Shown: piece by piece, positions 17,001-24,094 of the stretch
Position numbering within the stretch: the stretch's first letter is position 1
Layout: each line of letters begins with the position of its first letter
Assembly (NCBI RefSeq): GCF_004322395.1
Contig: NZ_SCTW01000033.1
Location: forward strand, 1 to 46,121
Origin: Methylobacter sp.
GTDB lineage: Bacteria; Pseudomonadota; Gammaproteobacteria; Methylococcales; Methylomonadaceae
Direction of reading: 5' to 3'
Length of the DNA stretch: 46,121 bases
The notes under the pieces: generated by a model
The model's input: the letters and a program-made list of their open reading frames with translations, nothing else
What the model was told of the DNA's origin: nothing
The model's database searches: none
Position numbers and translations under genes: made by a program

Positions 17001-18370
17001 ACCGGCAGGTCGTCAAACCATGCTTGGTATTGCGCTGCCGATACGCGGCCAACGGTATTAGCTAGCTGTTCGGTCGTCAGATAGGTATTGTCGTAAGCGC
17101 AACGGTCGATCAGCTCGTGGATTAACGCTGTGCCGCTTTCCGGCAGATTGCCAATGTTGTAACCGGCTATTTGCATGGCTTGCAGAATCCGCATCAGCGA
17201 TGCCGGTGCATCCAAACCGACCGCGTTGCCGATTTGCGAGGCTTTGCTATTGGAGTTCGTGAACACAAAGGCGATGCGCTTATCGACATTGTCCAGGCGT
17301 TTAAGCCGCGCAAAGCGCGAGGCGATTTGGGCGATGCGCGCGACCCTATCCTGCACGGGTTCGTATTCGATCAGTTCATTCGATAGGCCGGAAGCTTTCG
17401 CCTTGAACGATAGCGGCACGGTGATGATGCGGCCGTCGAATTCCGGTAATACGACACTCATCGCTGCATCCAATGGATTCAAGCCGCGCGCCGATTGCTC
17501 CCACTGATGCTGCATCATGCCGCTGGTGATGGCTTGCAGCACCGGTACATCGAGTTGCTCAAGTACATCCACAGACCAACCAGCGGGTGTGGCGCCGCCT
17601 GGAGTGATTTCACCCATCGCAAACGCGGTGGTGTTGATCAGTACGTCGATATGCGCGCCTTGTCCGCTGGTGAAATAGCGTAGCGCTGTAGGAATGGCGT
17701 CATCGCTGCGACCTGCGCGTAACGACGAGGTGAATACGGGCAGCACATTCAATCCGTGTTTTTCCAGCTGTTCAATTAAAGCGTCGACAAAACGCGTGTT
17801 GCCGCTGATCCAATGGGCGCGGTAAAACACAATGCCGATGCTGGCCCGTTCCGGCACTCGCAGAGCAAGCCAGTCGTCTATGCTTGCATCTTGAGATAAA
17901 TCGGGGTGATAAATGCCGTGTTCGGGCAAATCGACAGCCGGTTCAAAGCCAAAACCGGTCAACAGAAAATGATCGGAAAGGTAGCGCAGCAGTTGCGCCA
18001 TATTGAGGCTGCCGCCCGCCTGAAAATAGGCTTGTACCTGATGCAGTACGTCGGATGATACCGTGGATGCGGCGGCTAATTCCGGGTCAGGCTCGCCGGT
18101 GCCGCTGATCGCGATTAAGTGCCGCCCCCGGCAGTGGCGCACTAAGTCGGCAAAGCCGGGCACGCTGCCGAGACGGCCCAGCACGCGCAGCACGATGATA
18201 CGCGCCGAAGCAAGCTGGTGCAGCAACAGCTCGGCCATTTGCGCATCATTTTCCAATGCCTGTAGGTTAACGCCGGTCACCTCCGGAAAACCTTCCGGCA
18301 TTTGCGCCATTGCGCTTTGCAGCACCATCAAGTCGTTGGGCGCATGGGTCAGCAACGCTATATTAGACAT
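14063..18370 (-). CDS. cobN: Cobaltochelatase large subunit CobN with a His-rich insertion
   Basis: CobN is the porphyrin-binding subunit of the ATP-dependent cobaltochelatase, homologous to ChlH/BchH. At 1435 residues it exceeds the roughly 1250-1300 usual for the family. Family segments seen include GIVFYRAHWISGNTRFVDAL (about 180-200), HVGKHGTLEWLPGKGVGLS (about 540-560), GGYVPAGPSGSPTRG, LPTGRNFYSVDPR, ISIWGTSAMRTHGDD and LLEAASRGMW. Two stretches explain the extra length. Residues 657-735 contain 42 histidines with Asp/Glu (16166-16402). Residues about 892-948 are translated from a dispersed repeat (15526-15696). The start is ATG, overlapping the ferredoxin stop by 8 bases. The His-rich part may hold cobalt or another divalent metal (inference). 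Confidence 0.95.
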   Translation of the reverse strand: MSNIALLTHAPNDLMVLQSAMAQMPEGFPEVTGVNLQALENDAQMAELLLHQLASARIIVLRVLGRLGSVPGFADLVRHCRGRHLIAISGTGEPDPELAAASTVSSDVLHQVQAYFQAGGSLNMAQLLRYLSDHFLLTGFGFEPAVDLPEHGIYHPDLSQDASIDDWLALRVPERASIGIVFYRAHWISGNTRFVDALIEQLEKHGLNVLPVFTSSLRAGRSDDAIPTALRYFTSGQGAHIDVLINTTAFAMGEITPGGATPAGWSVDVLEQLDVPVLQAITSGMMQHQWEQSARGLNPLDAAMSVVLPEFDGRIITVPLSFKAKASGLSNELIEYEPVQDRVARIAQIASRFARLKRLDNVDKRIAFVFTNSNSKASQIGNAVGLDAPASLMRILQAMQIAGYNIGNLPESGTALIHELIDRCAYDNTYLTTEQLANTVGRVSAAQYQAWFDDLPVEMQQKMTAQWGAAPGEAYLHDDHLALAGIELGNTFVALQPPRGYGMDPDAIYHQPDLPPTHHYYALYRWLRDEWKADAIVHVGKHGTLEWLPGKGVGLSENCFPDALLGDMPLFYPFIINDPGEGAQAKRRAHAVVVDHLTPPMTTADTYGALAQLTQLVDEYYQVEVLDPAKLPLLQQQIWDLVKETNLDADLQARLLHHDHDHDDHHDHDHHGHHDHSHEHDHHHHEHCHAHEHRHQDYDEHAHDHADHHDHDHGHHGHDYHHEHGEHHHEHDHDHDEDGLPELLTKMAGADVAHLIEDLDGYLCELGAAQIRDGLHILGQTPENEQLTDMLVSLTRLPNQDIPGLPIEIARLFGLSMDSLLEHQGHRLNQTNAELEKLAERPLPTHADVLETIEALCKRLFSELQANAYAESAIDLAINGIFGISTADLYSTKPSPEGEGGVRGNQNKEENLFKSPHPSLIMSDCPVRHPAGECKSAPGGFVPQGEGAPALKPTVLPIDLAICEIGNSPADFTAVKRILNFACRELAPNLARATDEIDNLLHGLSGGYVPAGPSGSPTRGMASILPTGRNFYSVDPRSVPSQSAWRVGQQLANEVLSRYVRETGDYPESVAISIWGTSAMRTHGDDVAQILALLGVRPVWQHENRRLTGIEVIPLEELKRPRIDVTTRISGFFRDAFPQLIDLIDDAVNAVIALDEPLSQNFVRKHYLAELGEWIGKGLSEDEASQRSALRIFGAKPGSYGAGILPLIQEKNWQADADFAEAYVNWGGYAYGRSQQGNDQRDAFRTRLSGVQVALHNQDNREHDIFDSDDYLQFHGGMIATIRALTGQQPRKYFGDSHDPSRAQVRDLKEETLRVFRSRVVNPKWLDSIRRHGYKGGLELTATVDYLFGYDATAQVMDDWMYEQVAETYAMDPEMQRFLEQANPWAQNAIAERLLEAASRGMWAEPKQQTLDALQTLYLHSETLLEARGETPRGA
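15526..15696. repeat. Dispersed CCCTCTCCCT..AGAGGG-type repeat in frame inside cobN
   Basis: About 171 bp bounded by GTGCCCCTTCTCCCTGAGGG and, at 15658-15691, CCCTCACCCCACCCTCTCCC followed by TCTGGAGAGGGC. It also holds the inner hairpin AATCCGCC..GGCGGATT-like (TCCGCCGGGAGCGGA). It has no stop in the cobN frame and adds about 57 residues rich in Pro, Gly, Glu and Ser. A related piece lies at about 13907-13942. Exact ends are by eye. Confidence 0.7.
16166..16402 (-). repeat. His/Asp codon-rich low-complexity tract in cobN
   Basis: Seventy-nine codons (residues 657-735 of CobN) with 42 His plus Asp, Glu, Gly and one Cys. Both CAT and CAC are used and the order is irregular, so it is a selected low-complexity tract rather than a perfect microsatellite. 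Confidence 0.9.
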
Positions 18371-18665
18371 CGCCGGTACCTAAACGGTGGAAAACGTGTT
18401 CGCTTATTTCGGTGCCATGTTCCAGGTGTTCGCTGACAATCCGCTCCAGCACCGCTTCATCCGTACAAGAATACCAAATGCCTTCAGGATAAACGACCAG
18501 GATCGGGCCGTTTTTGCAGACTGCAAAACAGTTTGAGCGGGTACGCTTTATTTTAAGGTGAGGGCGGGCATCGATTTTTTGGCCCAGTCGTTGAAACGCG
18601 TCTGTATTGTTCCCTGAGCATCGTTGGCCTGTACACATCAATACGTGTTTGTCGTGGGTTCTCAT
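18363..18665 (-). CDS. Thioredoxin-like [2Fe-2S] ferredoxin
   Basis: A 100-residue protein of the thioredoxin-like 2Fe-2S ferredoxin family often met beside cobalamin genes. Cysteines C11 and C16 (CTGQRC) and C46 and C50 (CFAVC) are placed as cluster ligands; C67 is extra. NGPILVVYPEGIWY and a late ERIVSEHLEHG are typical of the family. The ATG at 18665 overlaps the cbtA stop (ATGA), and its own stop overlaps the cobN start by 8 bases, so translation is probably coupled on both sides. It may supply electrons for a cobalt or corrin reduction step (inference). Confidence 0.9.
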   Translation of the reverse strand: MRTHDKHVLMCTGQRCSGNNTDAFQRLGQKIDARPHLKIKRTRSNCFAVCKNGPILVVYPEGIWYSCTDEAVLERIVSEHLEHGTEISEHVFHRLGTGDV

Positions 18666-19348
18666 GACTGTTTTTTGTAAAACTGTCCCATCAGACCGCC
18701 GATAGCCAGCCAAAAGACTGCGTTGGCAAGAACGGTGGCGGTTATAAAAGATTGAGCCAATTCTGCTGGTGCAGCACTGCTATGAACTTCCGGCTGCGGC
18801 GCACTGATTAAATGAGGTGCTGCGAGTAACACTGCGCCGAAAAACTTGTTGGTCCTGGTTTTGGCAAAAGCCAGCAGCGATAGGCCGAAGCCGGTATCAA
18901 GCACTGTGATCAGCCACCAATTTTGCCGGTCTGCCAGTTTGGCAGCTGTTGTGCCGGGAACTTCCGGCGGCAATCCCAAAGACGGCGAAACGAAAAAGGT
19001 TATGTAGCCCGCCAGTCCCCACAACAGGCCCATGCGCCAGTTGCCGGGGCGGCCGCGCAAACACATGACTGAACCAATCAACAGGGAAAAACCCACACCC
19101 AGACTGATATTGGCTACTGCGGTAAAAAACGTCCGCTCCCAGCCGTTTTCAGGCTGCCATTCATGGTGTTCGTGACTATTTTCCGCATTGGCAACGACTG
19201 GTGCTGAGGCATTTTCCTCGTACACTTCGGCCCGGAGCAAAGTCGGGATGACTTGAATTTGTTGGATGGCAGTTAATAACAGACCCGCCAGTAAGCCTGT
19301 CCAGAGAGCCGCAACAACAAGCTCTCTGAATGTGGTCAGGTTAAACAT
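18662..19348 (-). CDS. cbtA: Cobalt transporter subunit CbtA
   Basis: An integral membrane protein of 228 residues with about five hydrophobic segments. It is the larger part of the CbtAB cobalt uptake system predicted from B12-riboswitch regulons. Seen: an N-terminal TM with LWTGLLAGLLLTAIQQ, an acidic loop with SHEHHEWQPENGWERT (candidate metal ligands), FVSPSLGLPPEVPGT, and a last TM ANAVFWLAIGGLMGQFY. The ATG at 19348 overlaps the cbtB stop (TAATG); a GTG at 19357 is possible. Confidence 0.92.
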   Translation of the reverse strand: MFNLTTFRELVVAALWTGLLAGLLLTAIQQIQVIPTLLRAEVYEENASAPVVANAENSHEHHEWQPENGWERTFFTAVANISLGVGFSLLIGSVMCLRGRPGNWRMGLLWGLAGYITFFVSPSLGLPPEVPGTTAAKLADRQNWWLITVLDTGFGLSLLAFAKTRTNKFFGAVLLAAPHLISAPQPEVHSSAAPAELAQSFITATVLANAVFWLAIGGLMGQFYKKQS

Positions 19349-19575
19349 TAATGGCACGGAAAGCTGGCGGAATGTCGTCCATCATGAGCAGCGTTATGCA
19401 ATTGTGCAGTATCTGCGAAACCAGCGGCATACAGCAGCGCCAAGCCAAGCATACTAGCCAGCAGTGCGGGTAGGATTCTGTCTGAAATCCCTCTATCTTC
19501 GGCTTCCCCCTTTGATAAAGGAGGATTGAGGGGGATTTTTTGAGCGTTATCAAGTAAAACGGGTGTTGATGGCAT
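19348..19575 (-). CDS. cbtB: Cobalt transporter subunit CbtB with repeat-derived N-terminal insert
   Basis: A 75-residue protein with one TM segment (about 34-52, ILPALLASMLGLALLYAAG) and the CbtB C-terminal metal-binding tail HNAAHDGRHSASFPCH. It is the small partner of CbtA. The start is ATG with AGGAG 7 bases upstream (AGGAGAAAACAC-ATG), the best Shine-Dalgarno of the operon. It is the first gene after the cobalamin riboswitch. Residues 13-30 (KIPLNPPLSKGEAEDRGI) are the translation of a widespread CCCCCTTTGATAAAGGAGG-type repeat. This makes the N-terminal region longer than the family's usual one. Confidence 0.92.
   Translation of the reverse strand: MPSTPVLLDNAQKIPLNPPLSKGEAEDRGISDRILPALLASMLGLALLYAAGFADTAQLHNAAHDGRHSASFPCH
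19493..19542. repeat. NPPLSKG-coding dispersed repeat inside cbtB
   Basis: The sequence CCCCCTTTGATAAAGGAGGA followed by TTGAGGGGGATTTTTT, preceded by TCTATCTTCGGCTT, is the well-known type of bacterial repeat that reads LNPPLSKG when translated. It sits in frame within codons 12-30 of cbtB. Confidence 0.75.
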
Positions 19576-19720
19576 GTGTTTTCTCCTGAGTAAAGAGACA
19601 GCAAAACCAGTAACGGATAATGTTACCAGTGGAAATAATCTGTACGGGGAAGAAAAGCAGGACGGACGCGAAGGAGAGCAATCCATCTGAGCGCCCTCCG
19701 CGCACAAATTTGATTATCGC

Positions 19721-19893
19721 TTCAGGCCGGTCTCCGGGCTCACGAGTTGAAAGCAATGCTTGAGCTTCCAAGGTTAGCGCCTTCCCATGCATGGCACAGT
19801 GGCGGTTGCAAACCTTTTACTTGTTTACCGTTGCGGGGGCAGCGTGGGCTTTGTTTGCATCTTAAGCGAACTTACCTACTTCCCGTTTCAATT
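19721..19893 (-). promoter_or_regulatory. Cobalamin (B12) riboswitch
   Basis: Read on the minus strand, all core elements appear in order: GCTGCCCCCGCAACGGTA (19826-19843), GCCACTG (19797-19803), GGGAAGG (19780-19786) and the 3' box AGCCCGGAGACCGGCCTGAA (19721-19740). The aptamer ends about 145 bases before the cbtB start. No clear U-tract terminator follows, so translational control through the cbtB ribosome binding site or a longer refolding region is possible. It should repress the transport and synthesis operon when adenosylcobalamin is plentiful. Confidence 0.95.
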
Positions 19894-19939
19894 CTGCGGA
19901 CGATAGTCCATGAATACCTAAAGCAAATTGTACGAACCT

Positions 19940-19968
19940 AGTATATTCACTCAAGAAAGAACTAGCAA
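19940..19968 (-). promoter_or_regulatory. Sigma70-like promoter of the cobalamin operon
   Basis: On the minus strand TTGCTA (19963-19968), a 17-base spacer and TATACT (19940-19945) match 4 of 6 and 5 of 6 consensus positions. Transcription would start near 19932, about 40 bases before the riboswitch. Position and spacing fit well. Confidence 0.6.
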
Positions 19969-20490
19969 GCATGAGCTTTATTTACTATAGGTAGTTAATT
20001 TAACCGCACAAACATTAACTTAAGTAGAAAGTTTGTATATAAAGGATTGGTTGAATTATCAAATTTTTTAATAACCTGGGAAAAGCCGCTAGCTTTAGGC
20101 GGCCGCAACTAATGCACTGCATCCATCGAACAAGTGCCATAAGGTTATGACAGGAATTGCTGAGTTTCAGAGATTTTTGCTACAAAATTTGTCAATATAG
20201 GCGATAATTAAAAAGATTTAACGTTTCTACAAGTTTACATCACTTACTACGGGTAGATGGCTCAACTTAGAATTCGTCTTATCTGTGTATACGCAGACCC
20301 ATAGATGTTCTCATCATAAATTATGCATTTGGATTCGCTTCGTGTTTAAGTTTTTCATCTGTTCGTAGTTAGATGTTATGCAGAGATGACTGTTTGGTAA
20401 GACTAAAATACTTTAATCGCCTGAGTAGTTACGGTTCCGGTTTTTAGCTTATTGAATAGTTAATTGTATTGACCGATAAATTTAAATTGC
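19969..20490. other. Intergenic region between cobalamin promoter and tolC
   Basis: About 520 AT-rich bases without a supported gene. A small hairpin (GCCGC..GGCGGC) lies at about 20084-20106, next to GCACTGCATCCATCGAA, which recalls the CAT-CC-ATG repeat. The promoter of the tolC-like gene must lie here but no convincing -35/-10 pair was found. Confidence 0.5.
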
Positions 20491-21858
20491 ATGTTTTTCA
20501 ATATGATCAAGCAAGTCGCGGCAAGTTATTTATCCGGCTTTATTATTGTTTTTCTAACAGGTATTTCACCTATCGTATCTGCCCAGGATTTGCTGGAAAT
20601 CTATGAGCTGGCGCTACAAAATGATCCTGTCTTAAAGCAAGCGTATGCCGGCCAGCTTGCTGTTGGCGAATCAAAAAACCAAAGTATTGCAAATTTTCTA
20701 CCTAATGTTTCGGCAACAGGTGTTAGCAATATGAATCGCTTAGATAATAAAGGTGCAACTTTTCAAGGTAGCGGCTTACAAAATTACGTTGACAATAATT
20801 TTACGGTGAACTTAACCCAGCCTTTGATTCATTGGGAACATTGGATACAGCTAAGTCAATCCGATAATCAGATCGCTCAAGCCGAAGCGGATTACCAATC
20901 TGAACTACAAAAACTAATGGTTAAAATCACCGAAGCTTATTTCAATGTATTATCTGCTGAAGATAATCTTGAATTTAGCCGTGCAGAAAAACAGGCAATT
21001 GCACGACAGCTTGAACAGGCCAAGCAACAGTTTGCAATCGGCCTTATTGGTATTACCGAAAGCCATCAAGCTCAAGCTGCTTTTGATAGAGCCGTTGCCG
21101 ATGAAATTGAAGCAACCAACAATGTGGATAACCAAAAAGAAGCGCTAACGGCGATTATTGGCGAGCAAAACATCGTGCTAAGCAATCTGGGCGGTATTAT
21201 TCCGCTAGTCAGGCCGGAGCCGGATGATATAATGGCGTGGAGTGACTCTGCTGAAATTGGTAACTTCAGCATCATTTCGGCCTTCAATCAAATGGAGTTT
21301 TCTCGAAAAGCGATTGATCTACAACGCAATGGGCATTTACCCAAAATAGATATGATTGCTTCTGTCGGTCAATATGATACCACCAGTACATTTGGCTTAC
21401 AGGGATCTCAAGAAACTGTAGGTTTACGCTTAAATGTCCCTTTGTTTGAGGGCGGTGCGGTAAATTCCAGAGTCGATCAGGCGAGTTATAAATACGAACA
21501 AGCCAAAGAAAATTTAACCGCTACAAAAAGAACAGTAAAGCGTCAGGTAAAAGACGCTTATCGGGGAGTCACTACTAGCATTAGCCGTGTAGAAGCGCTG
21601 AAAGTTGCAGTTAGCTCCGCCGAAATCGCCTTGCAGGCGACTGAGGCAGGTTTTGAAGTCGGTGTCCGAACACTGGTTGAGGTGTTGGATGAGCAAAGAA
21701 ATTTATACCGGGCTAAACGAGATTACTCACGTTCTCGTTATGACTATTTGTTGAATACCGTCAAGCTGAAACAAGCATCTAGCAGTCTTGCGCAAGAGGA
21801 TCTTCAGCAAATAAATCGATTATTGGTGGCAAGTTCCGCATCAAGACATGAAAAGTGA
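20491..21858 (+). CDS. tolC: TolC-family outer membrane efflux channel protein
   Basis: 455 residues with a signal peptide (cleavage likely after A31, VSA|QDLLEIY). The body is two repeats of the outer membrane efflux protein fold with long heptad-rich helices (QSDNQIAQAEADYQSELQKL near 130; RVDQASYKYEQAKENL near 325). LLEIYELALQNDPVLKQA at the N terminus and TLVEVLDEQRNLYRAKRDY near the C terminus are typical of TolC proper. It would be the outer-membrane exit duct for type I secretion or tripartite efflux. No inner-membrane partner is adjacent, as is common for TolC. The start is ATG at 20491 or, four codons later, 20503. Confidence 0.92.
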   Translation: MFFNMIKQVAASYLSGFIIVFLTGISPIVSAQDLLEIYELALQNDPVLKQAYAGQLAVGESKNQSIANFLPNVSATGVSNMNRLDNKGATFQGSGLQNYVDNNFTVNLTQPLIHWEHWIQLSQSDNQIAQAEADYQSELQKLMVKITEAYFNVLSAEDNLEFSRAEKQAIARQLEQAKQQFAIGLIGITESHQAQAAFDRAVADEIEATNNVDNQKEALTAIIGEQNIVLSNLGGIIPLVRPEPDDIMAWSDSAEIGNFSIISAFNQMEFSRKAIDLQRNGHLPKIDMIASVGQYDTTSTFGLQGSQETVGLRLNVPLFEGGAVNSRVDQASYKYEQAKENLTATKRTVKRQVKDAYRGVTTSISRVEALKVAVSSAEIALQATEAGFEVGVRTLVEVLDEQRNLYRAKRDYSRSRYDYLLNTVKLKQASSSLAQEDLQQINRLLVASSASRHEK

Positions 21859-21987
21859 GTTTATCAATAGCAAGTTTACTATTCCTATTTTCGCTAGTCG
21901 TCCATGATGGTTGCCAACTAAAATGAGTCCTTGATTTCTTAGTGAATCAGCTGTGTTGTTTTGTTTGCTTTATGCAACTAATTTTAA

Positions 21988-22317
21988 TCAGTGTAAATGA
22001 ACTGCCAGCCAGATGGTATTAAGGTCGGGCTGAGTCCATTCGACTCGATGTCTGGTATGGCTAGGAATCAGCAAATAGTCGCCGGTACTTAAATGAAAGG
22101 TTTGATTGTCTTTTTCATAAAGGATGGTTGCCTGTCCCTGAAGTAAAATTACCCATTCATTCCAGTCTTGATCATACCATTGTCCTGCCGGTGTGATATG
22201 GCCTTTGGATATAATGCGCTCAATTTGAATATTATTCCGCTTGAAGATACATTCAATCAGTTCTTCCGGTAACCGATCCGGTATGTTTTTAAAAATATTG
22301 GAGTTAACAGAATTCAT
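21988..22317 (-). CDS. Small cupin-domain protein
   Basis: A single-domain cupin of 109 residues. Motif 1 is degenerate (GQWYDQDWNEWVILLQGQA) and motif 2 is TGDYLLIPSHTRHRV with HTRH as potential metal ligands. A closing IWLAVHLH strand follows. Proteins like this occur as stand-alone cupins of unknown substrate. It is convergent with tolC and divergent from the flavoprotein gene. It starts at an ATG with a weak ribosome binding site. Substrate and metal cannot be told. Confidence 0.8.
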   Translation of the reverse strand: MNSVNSNIFKNIPDRLPEELIECIFKRNNIQIERIISKGHITPAGQWYDQDWNEWVILLQGQATILYEKDNQTFHLSTGDYLLIPSHTRHRVEWTQPDLNTIWLAVHLH

Positions 22318-22497
22318 ATGATTTCGGAGTCGATAGTGAATTTGATTTTATCGGTTCAGGGTCTAAACCTTATAATGACTATTATTGGGCAGACAGATAC
22401 TCTGCAAGTAATCGAAAAATAAATCATTTAATTGTAGAGAGCAAGATAATCAATAACGCATGATAAGTTTAACAGGCGTAATTTGCGCTTACCGAAG

Positions 22498-23814
22498 ATG
22501 GCGGCCGCGACTGCTCCCGGCAGTCGTCGGCATTTCTTCCATCCATGGAGGCCGGAAGTGCCGCAGCCGGTAGATAGCTGGGGCAATCATAGAACCGTTG
22601 TGATTGTTGGCGGCGGCCCCGCAGGGTTGATGGCAGCGGAAGTTTTAAGCCAGGCAGGAGTCAAGGTTGACCTTTATGATGCTATGCCTTCTGTGGGGCG
22701 AAAATTCCTAATGGCTGGAAAAGGAGGAATGAATATTACGCACTCCGAGTCATTTGATAAGCTTCTTTCTCACTACGGTTCTCGTCAAGTCTATATCAAA
22801 CCGATGCTGGATGCTTTTGGACCTGAGGCTTTGCGAACATGGGTACGGGATTTAGGCATTGAAACTTTCGTAGGTTCGTCAGGAAAGGTGTTTCCAGTTG
22901 ATATGAAGGCCGCGCCTCTGCTGCGTAGATGGTTGCATAAACTACGTGTAAATGGCGTCAGTTTTTATATGCGCCATAAATGGTTGGGCTGGGATGATGG
23001 GATGCTGCTGTTTCAAACACCTGAGGGAGAGAAGAAAATCAGCGCTAATACGGTGATCTTGGCTTTGGGCGGAGGCAGTTGGAGTCGGCTCGGTTCTACA
23101 GGCTCCTGGGTGCCTCTGTTGGTCCAACAAGGGGTTCCGGTTGAACCGCTACAGCCGTCGAACTGTGGGTTTGACGTAGGCTGGAGTGAATTTTTTCAGA
23201 GCCGTTTTGCCGGACAACCTTTAAAATCTGTGCAAGTGTCTTTTACTGATTTGGCAGGCTTTAAATTTTGTGAGCAAGGCGAATTGCTTGTGACAGCGGA
23301 TGGTGTTGAAGGTAATTTGATTTACAAAATGTCCGCATTGCTGCGCGATCAAATTGTAGCAGCCGGTAAGGCGTTGATTTACCTTGATCTTGCTCCCGGC
23401 AAGAATAAACAGTTCTTGCTCGACAGAATTTTGCAGCCGCGAGGCAAGCAAACAATGGCAAATCATCTTCGCAAGCGAGTCGGTATTGATGGCGTTAAGG
23501 CTGGCTTGCTGAGGGAGATTTTATTAAAAGAGGATTTTGATGATCCGATTCGTCTTTGCAATGCTATTAAAGCATTGCCGATTGCACTTATTGCTGCAAG
23601 ACCGATTGATGAGGCGATTAGCAGTGCGGGCGGCGTTACCTTTGAGGCTCTTGATGAGCATTTGATGGTACGTTCCATGCCGGGCGTGTTCTGTGTAGGC
23701 GAAATGCTGGATTGGGAGGCGCCGACGGGCGGCTACTTATTAACGGCCTGTTTTGCCAGTGGGCGTGTTGCAGGATCGGGCGTATTGGCTTGGTTGCAGG
23801 CTGAACACAAATGA
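22498..23814 (+). CDS. TIGR03862-type flavoprotein (HI0933-like NAD(P)/FAD oxidoreductase)
   Basis: A FAD-binding protein of the HI0933/BaiN superfamily, TIGR03862 branch, 438 residues. Rossmann motif VVIVGGGPAGLMAAEVL (about residues 36-52), VGRKFLMAGKGGMNITHSE, VILALGGGSWSRLGSTG, and C-terminal SSAGGVTFEALDEHLMVRSMPGVFCVGEML with DWEAPTGGYLL are diagnostic. The reaction is not known for this branch. The N-terminal 35 residues precede the FAD fold and are encoded by a GC-rich palindromic repeat (22510-22549). The ATG at 22498 is the first good codon, but the native start is uncertain. An upstream TTG at 22483 is in frame. Confidence 0.85.
   Translation: MAAATAPGSRRHFFHPWRPEVPQPVDSWGNHRTVVIVGGGPAGLMAAEVLSQAGVKVDLYDAMPSVGRKFLMAGKGGMNITHSESFDKLLSHYGSRQVYIKPMLDAFGPEALRTWVRDLGIETFVGSSGKVFPVDMKAAPLLRRWLHKLRVNGVSFYMRHKWLGWDDGMLLFQTPEGEKKISANTVILALGGGSWSRLGSTGSWVPLLVQQGVPVEPLQPSNCGFDVGWSEFFQSRFAGQPLKSVQVSFTDLAGFKFCEQGELLVTADGVEGNLIYKMSALLRDQIVAAGKALIYLDLAPGKNKQFLLDRILQPRGKQTMANHLRKRVGIDGVKAGLLREILLKEDFDDPIRLCNAIKALPIALIAARPIDEAISSAGGVTFEALDEHLMVRSMPGVFCVGEMLDWEAPTGGYLLTACFASGRVAGSGVLAWLQAEHK
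22510..22549. repeat. GC-rich palindromic repeat under the flavoprotein N terminus
   Basis: The hairpin GACTGC..GCAGTC and the palindrome TCCAT-CC-ATGGA (22538-22549) enclose GCAGTCGTCGG. This resembles the elements at 38-131 and 10830-10853. It lies between the start codon and the FAD-binding motif. Confidence 0.5.
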
Positions 23815-24094
23815 CTTAAGTTTAAACATCAACCCTGTTGATATATACATCATAAAATAGAGTAATTATTCATTATCTAGAAAAAAGAACATGAATTACT
23901 CTAAATAAACACATGAACGAATAAATTAAAATCCGCCTAAAGTGTGATTCGTGTTTTATTGTAAAATTAGCATCGGTTGAGTGGTTGTAAATAAAGTAAA
24001 ATATAAGCGAAAGAATTATCGGATCAAAGTCTATGTCGAAGAAAAAGGCCGCAAATGTTTTTAACTTTTACCAAGGTAGCGTATAAGGGCGGCT

